Shown here: piece by piece, positions 1-5,366 of the stretch
Layout: the number at the start of each line of letters is the position of its first letter
Position numbering within the stretch: position 1 is the stretch's first letter
Assembly: GCA_000436475.1 (NCBI GenBank)
Contig: FR886232.1
Coordinates: 56,173-61,538 of the forward strand
DNA: 5,366 nt
DNA from: Eubacterium sp. CAG:248
GTDB taxonomy: Bacteria > Bacillota > Clostridia > Lachnospirales > Lachnospiraceae
Direction of reading: 5' to 3'
Translations under genes and position numbers: made by a program
Notes under the pieces: model-generated
The model's database searches: none
The model's input: only the letters and a program-made list of their open reading frames with translations
Told to the model about the DNA's origin: nothing

Positions 1-89
1 AGGGAACGAATATATTTCAGGGAGTAAGTATTCTTTTGTTTAAAATGGTATTTACATGTTATTGCAGACGTATATCAGTCAAGGCAGAT

Positions 90-95
90 AGGAGG
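90..95 (+). promoter_or_regulatory. Ribosome-binding site of the GH28 gene
   Basis: The sequence AGGAGG is a full match to the anti-Shine-Dalgarno complement and lies 4 bases before the ATG at 100. The spacing is slightly short but the match is perfect. Together with the signal peptide that begins directly at this ATG, it fixes the start codon. Confidence 0.9.
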
Positions 96-99
96 AAGT

Positions 100-186
100 A
101 TGTTAAGATTCAGAAAGGCTGCAGCATTGGGACTTGCAGCACTTATGACAGTCAGTTCACTCGGCACTTTGCAGACAGTGGGAGCG
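100..186 (+). other. Sec signal peptide (residues 1-29)
   Basis: The N-terminus has a basic start (R3, R5, K6), a hydrophobic Ala/Leu-rich core at about residues 7-24, and a V-G-A site that suggests cleavage after A29. This directs the enzyme through the Sec pathway and agrees with the C-terminal wall-sorting signal. The exact cleavage site is a prediction by eye. Confidence 0.88.
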
Positions 187-3100
187 TCAGGGCTGCCAAC
201 TACACAGGGACATGACAAGTATGTCAACAAGAATGTGTTTGATGTTATATCAAGTGACACATTTGGTACAAAGGAGCTGGAAAGCCCATTATTTGATAAG
301 ACTAAGGGTTCAAGTGATATCACAGATTTACAGGTTCCTACGCTTGCATATGATGATACAAGTATAGGTCTTGTGTGGCAGAAACCAGAAAAGTACGATA
401 ATGTAGCAGATTATAAGGTATACATAAATGGTGAGTCTGCCGGTACAGCAAGAGAAAACTACAAGGTAAACGCTGCATGGGCAGCAAAGTATATGGAATC
501 ATTCTATGATTACTATAATACACAGGGTAAGAGCGATGTTGAGATGGTTAATGTAGATATCCATGCATACAGAGCAACAGGACTTAAACCAGATACAGAG
601 TATACATTTAAGGTAGTAGCTGTGGACAAGGATGGCAAGGAACTTGGAAGCGCTAAAGAGATAAAGCAAAGAACAACTAAAGCACCAGAGGTTGTTAATA
701 TCAAGGATTTCGGTGCAGTTGAAACAGAAGGCTACACATCTTACAATGATGAGATTAATGCAGTTATAGAGAGTAACACAAAGGCTATCCAGGCAGCAAT
801 CGATGCATGTCCTGAGGGTGGAAAGGTTGTTATACCTGAAAACTCAGATGGAAAGGTTTTCGTCAGTGGTGCTGTATGGTTAAAGAGTGATATGACACTC
901 GAGGTTAATGGTACATTATGGGCATCACCTAACAGTGACCATTTTGAGATAGGTTTTCTCATGTATCCATTCTACACAGATACAAGAGGCTGGGGACTTG
1001 TCAATGCGATGACAGCAGATGAGTCTAATCCTATAAAGAACGTAAGAGTAACAGGAACAGGTACTCTTTATGGTAACGGCTGGAAGTATGGTGCCGGTTC
1101 AACTATATACGAAGATGGTTATACATCTAACAAGGGTAAGAATACTCAGGCTGGTGATCCAACAGACACTGAAAACTGGGGTCTTCCAAGATATGTTGGA
1201 GGCGGTAATGTAAACGTATTCTATCAGGGTATCCAGTCAAAGGATTCAGCATATAAGTACCTTAAGAATACAGGTAAATATGAAGAAGCCAAGCTTAACG
1301 CAATATTTAGTGCAAAGACAGCAGATGAAGCCAAAAAAGCAACAGAAGGAGTATCAAGAGATGACCTTAAGTTTGCTTATGCAACACGTTCAAGTCTTCT
1401 TATTATGAGAAATTGTGAAAATGTTTATGTTGGTGATATCACTATCGAGAATCCATCAAACCATTCAGTTAACATTCTTGATTCAAGAAATATAGCAACA
1501 ACTAATGTAAAGGTATTCTCATATGATGGTAACAACGGTGACGGTCTTGGATATGGCTGTTCACAGAATGTAATCTGCTGGGGTAACTTTACAGATACAG
1601 GTGATGATAACTTAGGTTTTGGTTCGTCAGTAGGTATGGGCGCAAGAGATTCAGAAATCCAGACAAACTCAGAAGTATGGATGTTTGATAACTTCCTTCG
1701 TGAAGGTCATGGTGGTCTTGCAGCAGGAAGCCACACAGGTAATGGTATTCAGGATGTTCTTTTTGAAGATACAGTTATGAACCATATTGATATGGCATTC
1801 AGATTCAAGTCAGCACCTACTAACGGAGGTTTCGGTGCTAACATAACTATGCGTGACTGTGCAGTAGCTGATACTAATCAGGGCTGGGTATTCACAACAA
1901 GCTATGGTGATCCTAACTCAGCATCATCTACAGAATATGCTGAGATTGGTGAGTTCTATAACTTTGCATCATACAATGTTTCAGTATATGGTGCTAACCA
2001 TAACACAATACAGGTACTTGCAGATATTGACCCCGTAGGCAATACAAGCAAGCCATTACATTCACACCACAATATGTATTTCCAGGATATTACATTTGGT
2101 AATGTAGGTTCTAATGGTTCTTACAAGAACAAGAATGGCTGGGAAACACTTATAGGCTGTGACAATTCAGTATTCTACAATGTAAAGACAGTATCATATA
2201 ACAAGAAAGCAGAAAGTAAGAAGACTGACAAGGCATGGAATAACATCCAGTATTGTAATAACCTTATATTCCAGGGAACTACATGGGATTCACTTAATGC
2301 ACGCACAGATAATATGAAAGCTGCTATGAGCGGAATGACTGTAAAGGATAACACAGTAAAGGCTGAGAATTATAAAGAAACACCAGAAACACCAGATAAG
2401 CCAGATACAGGCGATAACAAACCGGATGCTGGTACAACAACAGAGTGGACGGCAAGCGTTGATGAATGTACAGATTTCTTTAATGATGCGGTAGCTGCAA
2501 CAGAAGGAAAGACAGATGCTATCAAAACAGTACCTAAGGTAGAAAAAAAGGACACACTTCATAACATTGGTTATCTTTATGATAATGAACATAACAAGGG
2601 TAAGACTTCATATCCTGGATTAGAACAGGGTTATGCTTATACTAACTGCGATATAGCAGGACTTACTAAGCTTGTATTGCCAGTAAACAGACAGACGGAT
2701 GCAGGAACACAGAATGTTTCATTACGTCTTGATTCTAAGAATGGTGCAGAGATTGCAAAGGCAACACTTAAAGGTACTAAGGCAGATGGTTATATAGATT
2801 ATGAGATGGATGTAACACTTCCAGAAGGAACAGATACAACCAAGCCTCATAAGATATTCGTAGTATTTACATCAACAGGCAACACAGCTAACTATATTGC
2901 CAATGTAAGAGATCTTAAGGGTATTAAGACAGCAACAGCAAAGGCAGCAGACAGCAGAGCAGCAGCTAAGGAGTCAGTTGATCTTACAAAAGGTCTTACA
3001 GAAGGAACAGAATACAACAAAGACAGCGCATATGCTACAGTTTCTACACTTGAAACAGCAGGTGTTAATGTACTTTCAGAGTTATCAACACCAGAACAGC

Positions 3101-5241
3101 CAGTAACTATAGATGGTGTTAAATATACACAGTTTATACAGGCATCTACAGCAGCTAACGCAGGTGGAGAGGTTCCAGGTAAGGGTACAGCAACATATGT
3201 ATTTAAGGCAAAGACTGACTGTTCAGTTACGTTACATAACAGAGCAACTGGAAAGGTATGGTGGTTTGTAGAATCACCTGATGGAGCAAATGTAACAAAT
3301 AGTGCAACAGGAACAACAGTAGATGATATTATGACATTTAACTTAAAGGCAGGTAAGACATATTACTATTACTGTCAGGGTTCTAGGCCAATGGTATATG
3401 GTATATACTTAAACGCACCAGTAGCTAACGCAGATTCTTTACTTAAGGAAGAAACAGCAACAGGTGGTTCAGGTAGTGATACACAGGCAGCTTCAGACAA
3501 GTCAGTTAAGCTTACATGGACAGCAGTAGATAACGATACGGAAGTGTATTATGGAGTTGACACATATGTTGATGGTGTAAAGGTTGATATGATCGACGGA
3601 ATTAAAGATACATCCGTTGTTATTGACAGATTATCATCAGGTGTTGAGTACACATTTATGGTATATGTAAGTGAAAAGGCCGATACAGCTAACAGCTTAA
3701 AGGCAGGTAACAATAAGACATATCTTGGTAAAGCAGTATTCACAACAGATGGAAACAAAGATACATCAGCTATTGCAGCTGGCGATAACACAGAGGTTAA
3801 GCTTGCAAGTGCTATATATACATGTGCACAGGCAACATGGACAGGAATATCAAAGAATGATACAAGAGTACGTGGATATAAGATATATGCTAATGGCAAG
3901 CTTGTTAAGACACTGTATAACTATCAGATAAATAACTATAAGACAGCTAATAATATAAGTAATCAGGTAGGCCGTCTTACACCTGGTATTGATAACAAGG
4001 TTCAGATAGTTGCATTTACAGATGCAGGAGTAGAATACAAGTATCCAGAGGCAACAGTTAAGACACTTGAAAACTATGACTACAAGGCACCTGTATGGGG
4101 CAGCGATGCTAAGCTTACAGCTAAGGAAAATGAAGCTGGAGACATCGTTATAACATGGGATGCAGCGAAGGATGATACAAAGGTTGGCGGATACCGTGTA
4201 TACCTTGATGGCATAGCTTATGGTTCTGACAAGTACTTTAATCCAGTTAATGGAGCAAAGACAACAGAAGAGACAACTTACACAATTAAGAAAGAAAATC
4301 TTCCGGAAGGCTTTAAGGCATCAGATGCCCACACAGTAACAATCCAGGCAGGAGATACATGGTGGAAGGCAGAAACTACTATGGGAGCTTTCGATAAGAT
4401 GGCAGGCTTTAACTGGACTAACAAGGGTCTTAGCACAGCTGTTGAAAATTATAAGCCAGAGCCAGGCAAGATAGATACAAAGCTTGACAGCGATAAGGAT
4501 GCACCAGCAGTATCTGTAGACAGTGATAAGGTAAATGATGCTATACTTACAGATGATGATAAGAAAGCTATTGAAGCTGGTCAGAATGTAGATGTAAAGA
4601 TTAGTGTAACAGATGCCGCTAATAAAGTATCATCAGATACTAAAGCAGCAATAGAAGATGCACTTAAGGCAGCAGCAGACAAGAATGCATCTGTTAAGGT
4701 TGGACAGTATCTTGATATATCTATTAAGAAGACAGTAGGTGGAGAAAAACCAACAGATGTAAAAGAAACAGCTAAGAAAATCAGCTTCACTGTTGATATA
4801 CCAGAAACAATGAAGAATACTGATAAGAATGTATCAAGAACTTACTATATTATAAGAATGCATGATAATAAGGCTGAGGTTATTGCAACAGCAAGCCAGG
4901 CAGAGGTTGAAAGTGGCAAGATAACATTTGCAACAGATAAATTCTCAACATATGCACTTGCTTATGCAGATGCTTCTGTAAAGCCGGATGACGGTAAGAA
5001 AGATGATACAACAGTAACAAAGCCAGATGATGGCAAGAAAGATGATACAACAGTAACAACACCAGATAATGGTAATAATGCAGCAGATGATGCAGCTACA
5101 GGCAGCACAACAGACACAACTGATACAACACCTAAGACAGGTGATACAAACGCAGCTTCAATGTGGATGTTACTTGCAATTATGGGAATGGCAGGAATCG
5201 CATTTGTTACTGCAAAGAAAAGAAGTTTAGTAAGAAAGTAA
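100..5241 (+). CDS. Surface-anchored multidomain GH28 exopolygalacturonase-like protein
   Basis: This is a complete 1713-residue secreted pectinase. GH28 enzymes hydrolyse alpha-1,4-galacturonosyl bonds by an inverting mechanism. All family motifs are visible: N479-G-D481, D502-D503, G536-H537-G538 and R568-F-K570. The surrounding sequence (NNGDG, TGDD, REGHG, GSHTG, FKS) and the preceding Fn3 domain resemble the exo-acting subgroup typified by Yersinia YeGH28 and bacterial PehX, so removal of galacturonate or digalacturonate from chain ends is likely. Domain order: signal peptide 1-29, Fn3 72-195, GH28 198-750, linker 758-781, CBM6-like 782-944, unnamed beta domain 959-1106, Fn3-like domains 1131-1218, 1230-1323 and 1329-1430, surface-protein domain 1466-1625, repeat 1628-1653, sortase signal 1677-1713. 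Typical GH28 proteins have roughly 400-600 residues, so most of this length is accessory. The start is set by AGGAGG and the signal peptide; the gene ends with tandem TAA codons. The GH28 assignment is firm. Exo mode and exact substrate (plain, methylated or substituted galacturonan) are inferred. Confidence 0.93.
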   Translation: MLRFRKAAALGLAALMTVSSLGTLQTVGASGLPTTQGHDKYVNKNVFDVISSDTFGTKELESPLFDKTKGSSDITDLQVPTLAYDDTSIGLVWQKPEKYDNVADYKVYINGESAGTARENYKVNAAWAAKYMESFYDYYNTQGKSDVEMVNVDIHAYRATGLKPDTEYTFKVVAVDKDGKELGSAKEIKQRTTKAPEVVNIKDFGAVETEGYTSYNDEINAVIESNTKAIQAAIDACPEGGKVVIPENSDGKVFVSGAVWLKSDMTLEVNGTLWASPNSDHFEIGFLMYPFYTDTRGWGLVNAMTADESNPIKNVRVTGTGTLYGNGWKYGAGSTIYEDGYTSNKGKNTQAGDPTDTENWGLPRYVGGGNVNVFYQGIQSKDSAYKYLKNTGKYEEAKLNAIFSAKTADEAKKATEGVSRDDLKFAYATRSSLLIMRNCENVYVGDITIENPSNHSVNILDSRNIATTNVKVFSYDGNNGDGLGYGCSQNVICWGNFTDTGDDNLGFGSSVGMGARDSEIQTNSEVWMFDNFLREGHGGLAAGSHTGNGIQDVLFEDTVMNHIDMAFRFKSAPTNGGFGANITMRDCAVADTNQGWVFTTSYGDPNSASSTEYAEIGEFYNFASYNVSVYGANHNTIQVLADIDPVGNTSKPLHSHHNMYFQDITFGNVGSNGSYKNKNGWETLIGCDNSVFYNVKTVSYNKKAESKKTDKAWNNIQYCNNLIFQGTTWDSLNARTDNMKAAMSGMTVKDNTVKAENYKETPETPDKPDTGDNKPDAGTTTEWTASVDECTDFFNDAVAATEGKTDAIKTVPKVEKKDTLHNIGYLYDNEHNKGKTSYPGLEQGYAYTNCDIAGLTKLVLPVNRQTDAGTQNVSLRLDSKNGAEIAKATLKGTKADGYIDYEMDVTLPEGTDTTKPHKIFVVFTSTGNTANYIANVRDLKGIKTATAKAADSRAAAKESVDLTKGLTEGTEYNKDSAYATVSTLETAGVNVLSELSTPEQPVTIDGVKYTQFIQASTAANAGGEVPGKGTATYVFKAKTDCSVTLHNRATGKVWWFVESPDGANVTNSATGTTVDDIMTFNLKAGKTYYYYCQGSRPMVYGIYLNAPVANADSLLKEETATGGSGSDTQAASDKSVKLTWTAVDNDTEVYYGVDTYVDGVKVDMIDGIKDTSVVIDRLSSGVEYTFMVYVSEKADTANSLKAGNNKTYLGKAVFTTDGNKDTSAIAAGDNTEVKLASAIYTCAQATWTGISKNDTRVRGYKIYANGKLVKTLYNYQINNYKTANNISNQVGRLTPGIDNKVQIVAFTDAGVEYKYPEATVKTLENYDYKAPVWGSDAKLTAKENEAGDIVITWDAAKDDTKVGGYRVYLDGIAYGSDKYFNPVNGAKTTEETTYTIKKENLPEGFKASDAHTVTIQAGDTWWKAETTMGAFDKMAGFNWTNKGLSTAVENYKPEPGKIDTKLDSDKDAPAVSVDSDKVNDAILTDDDKKAIEAGQNVDVKISVTDAANKVSSDTKAAIEDALKAAADKNASVKVGQYLDISIKKTVGGEKPTDVKETAKKISFTVDIPETMKNTDKNVSRTYYIIRMHDNKAEVIATASQAEVESGKITFATDKFSTYALAYADASVKPDDGKKDDTTVTKPDDGKKDDTTVTTPDNGNNAADDAATGSTTDTTDTTPKTGDTNAASMWMLLAIMGMAGIAFVTAKKRSLVRK
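313..684 (+). other. N-terminal Fn3-like domain with insertion (residues 72-195)
   Basis: The Fn3 pattern is visible: a strand with L-x-W (LVW, 91-93), an N-V-A-D-Y-K-V-Y-I-N-G strand pair (101-111), then GLKPDTEYTFKVVAVD (161-176), the usual Fn3 end block. Between these lie about 45 extra residues (114-158) rich in Tyr, Ala and charged residues that a minimal Fn3 lacks. An Fn3 domain directly before GH28 is also the arrangement in the exopolygalacturonase YeGH28, where it packs on the catalytic helix; the same role is inferred here. Confidence 0.8.
691..2349 (+). other. GH28 right-handed parallel beta-helix catalytic domain (residues 198-750)
   Basis: The domain opens with VVNIKDFGAV (198-207), the usual GH28 entry strand, followed by TKAIQAAIDAC (227-237), GKVVIP (241-246) and GTGTLYGNGW (319-328). 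The catalytic blocks are N479/D481 (nt 1534-1542), D502/D503 (1603-1608), H537 (1708-1710) and R568/K570 (1801-1809). In the family the aspartates act as acid and base, and His, Arg and Lys position the substrate. A segment of about 95 residues (332-426) between the GNGW and ATRSSL blocks is characteristic of exo-type members, in which added loops close one end of the cleft. Unusual positions are G484, where an acidic residue normally follows D-G-[IFL], and N504, where Cys normally follows D-D. The C-terminal limit is approximate. Confidence 0.92.
2371..2442 (+). other. Pro/Thr/Asp-rich linker (residues 758-781)
   Basis: A short low-complexity segment with repeated T-P-E/D, K-P-D and G-D units separates the beta-helix from the first accessory module. 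Such linkers are common between catalytic and binding modules of secreted polysaccharidases and suggest a flexible hinge. Confidence 0.8.
2443..2931 (+). other. Probable carbohydrate-binding module, CBM6-like (residues 782-944)
   Basis: The core at 872-941 follows the CBM6 strand pattern: NVSLRLDS (872-879), a G-A-E-I-A-K-A-T-L strand (882-890), G-Y-I-D-Y-E-M-D-V-T-L (897-907) where the family usually has a TG-W-Y/T segment, then HKIFVVFTSTG (917-927) and a closing strand (930-941). CBM6 modules bind beta-glucans, xylan and other chains, so the ligand cannot be read from sequence and pectin is only an inference from the attached enzyme. The aromatic residue expected after TG is weak here (Y898/Y901). 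The family call is from pattern memory; a CBM35-type or other beta-sandwich module is possible. Confidence 0.55.
2974..3417 (+). other. Aromatic-rich beta domain of unassigned family (residues 959-1106)
   Basis: I cannot name a family for this segment. It has alternating hydrophobic strands, a W-W-F run (1054-1056), the block AGKTYYYYCQGSRP (1084-1097) and a closing V-Y-G-I-Y-L strand (1099-1104). The A-G-K-T-Y-Y-x-Y-x-x-G-S-x-x-x-x-Y-G-I pattern recalls beta-sandwich segments after the catalytic part of some bacterial pectate lyases and esterases. With its exposed-looking Trp and Tyr clusters, a second carbohydrate-binding module is a reasonable inference but is not proven. Confidence 0.5.
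3490..4389 (+). other. Three consecutive Fn3-like domains (residues 1131-1218, 1230-1323, 1329-1430)
   Basis: Each copy shows the Fn3 layout with a shared central block: D-N-D-T-E-V (1144-1149) then Y-V-D-G (1156-1159); K-N-D-T-R-V-R-G-Y-K-I-Y-A-N-G (1252-1266); K-D-D-T-K-V-G-G-Y-R-V-Y-L-D-G (1357-1371). The first two also carry the LSSGVEYTF / LTPGIDNKV end block. The copies are clearly diverged, so this is an old array. A Gly/Ser linker (1121-1126) precedes it. Fn3 arrays in secreted bacterial hydrolases usually act as spacers, which fits an enzyme held off the wall. The third copy is longer and carries a W-W pair (1421-1422), which could also contact sugar. Confidence 0.75.
4495..4974 (+). 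other. C-terminal surface-protein domain (residues 1466-1625)
   Basis: The segment runs from an acidic, Lys-rich start through VKVGQYLDISIKK (1532-1544), ISFTVDIPE (1561-1569), a T-Y-Y-I-I-R-M-H-D strand (1581-1589), an A-E-V-I strand (1592-1595) and ITFATDKFSTYALAYAD (1608-1624). I recognise this style of ending, especially F-S-T-Y-A-L-x-Y, as recurring just before the wall anchor in many Lachnospiraceae and other clostridial surface proteins, but I cannot give it a confident family name. It is likely a structural stalk module. It has no recognisable catalytic residues. Confidence 0.6.
4981..5058 (+). repeat. Two tandem copies of a 39-bp (13-residue) repeat
   Basis: The unit KPDDGKKDDTTVT occurs twice in direct succession (4981-5019 and 5020-5058), followed by a partial, changed copy beginning TPDNG. 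The two full copies differ at 3 of 39 bases (CCG/CCA, GAC/GAT, GGT/GGC), and all three changes are silent, so the peptides are identical. It lies in the wall-spanning region ahead of the sortase signal, where such hydrophilic repeats are typical and often vary in copy number. Confidence 0.95.
5128..5238 (+). other. Sortase cell-wall sorting signal (TPKTG, membrane segment, basic tail; residues 1677-1713)
   Basis: The C-terminus has the three-part layout of a sortase substrate: the motif T1677-P-K-T-G1681 followed by D, a hydrophobic stretch at about 1685-1705 (MWMLLAIMGMAGIAF core), and the basic tail KKRSLVRK. The canonical first residue Leu of LPXTG is Thr here. Variants ending in PKTGD are common in Clostridia. 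The protein is therefore expected to be cut between T1680 and G1681 and linked to peptidoglycan. Confidence 0.88.
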
Positions 5242-5300
5242 TAATGCTTACAGACTTATAATACAAGTTATATAAATGCAAATAATATAATGAGTAGTTA

Positions 5301-5366
5301 AAGAAGCTATTCTTAAGACTTATAACCGTATGGTGGAGGCTTAAGAGTAGCTTCTTATCTTTTATT
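5301..5366 (+). terminator. Rho-independent terminator after the GH28 gene
   Basis: Arms 5301-5317 and 5340-5356 pair over 17 positions, 16 Watson-Crick plus one G-U (T5310 with G5347), around a 22-base loop. A T-rich tail (TCTTTTATT, 5358-5366) follows directly. The bases on the opposite side are not T-rich, so it works for the + strand only. It starts 59 bases after the stop codon and ends transcription of the gene. The tail may continue beyond the window. Confidence 0.88.

Noticed and set aside
2..43. Open frame ending in TAA at 41-43 that could be the tail of an upstream gene
   Set aside because: Only 13 codons are visible and the amino acids show no recognisable feature, so it cannot be told from chance.
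36..65. Possible promoter elements in the leader: TAAAAT at 41-46, and TTGTTT (36-41) with TGTTATTGC (57-65)
   Set aside because: TAAAAT has no acceptable -35 box at 16-19 bases. The second pair matches the consensus at only about half the positions. In AT-rich DNA such matches are expected by chance, and the true promoter may lie before the window.
2290..2592. Antisense open frame of 100 codons
   Set aside because: It lies wholly opposite the GH28 gene over its linker and CBM-like region, and gives a Cys/Ile-rich, low-complexity peptide typical of the complement of AT-rich coding DNA.
3549..3899. Antisense open frame of 116 codons over the Fn3 array
   Set aside because: The sense frame is clearly coding here with Fn3 motifs. 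The antisense product shows no domain and is a shadow of the sense codon pattern.
3725..3931. Second + strand frame of 68 codons inside the gene
   Set aside because: It overlaps a well-supported Fn3-encoding frame. Its Gln/His-rich product is what a shifted reading of ACA/GCA-rich codons gives.
5257..5291. TATAAT hexamers at 5257-5262 and 5286-5291 that could start a small RNA or a downstream gene
   Set aside because: No -35 element lies at the right distance, and the terminator begins about 10 bases after the second one. They are explained by the AT-rich spacer.

Overview
The window carries one complete gene on the + strand (100-5241, 1713 codons). It encodes a large secreted, surface-anchored glycoside hydrolase family 28 (GH28) enzyme of the exopolygalacturonase type, which attacks the galacturonan backbone of pectin. 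The DNA is AT-rich, arginine is mostly AGA, the ribosome-binding site is a strong AGGAGG, and the protein ends in a Gram-positive sortase signal of the PKTGD type. This points to an anaerobic, low-GC Clostridia species. A pectin-using gut or rumen Lachnospiraceae (Lachnospira/Eubacterium eligens, Butyrivibrio or Roseburia type) is the best guess, inferred from style rather than from a database match.

Layout: 1-99 is a short leader with the ribosome-binding site just before the start codon and no convincing promoter. 100-5241 is the gene. 5242-5300 is AT-rich spacer that begins with a second in-frame TAA. 5301-5366 is a strong intrinsic terminator whose T-rich tail runs to the window edge. No second gene, RNA gene, mobile element or CRISPR array is visible.

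The protein reads in order: signal peptide; fibronectin type III (Fn3)-like domain with an insertion; GH28 beta-helix with all catalytic residues present; Pro/Thr/Asp linker; probable carbohydrate-binding module of the CBM6 type; an aromatic-rich beta domain I cannot name; three Fn3-like domains; a C-terminal domain of a kind I recall from clostridial surface proteins; a 13-residue tandem repeat; and a TPKTG sortase signal with membrane anchor. The likely picture is a catalytic head held away from the cell wall on a stalk of Fn3 and Ig-like modules. Binding modules would hold it to pectin, and galacturonate or digalacturonate would be released close to the cell for uptake. The strong terminator right after the gene fits a single-gene transcript or the last gene of an operon.

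I found no evidence of a wholly new biological system. The most interesting points are the unnamed aromatic-rich domain (residues 959-1106), two substitutions beside the GH28 catalytic residues, and the elaborate anchored architecture.
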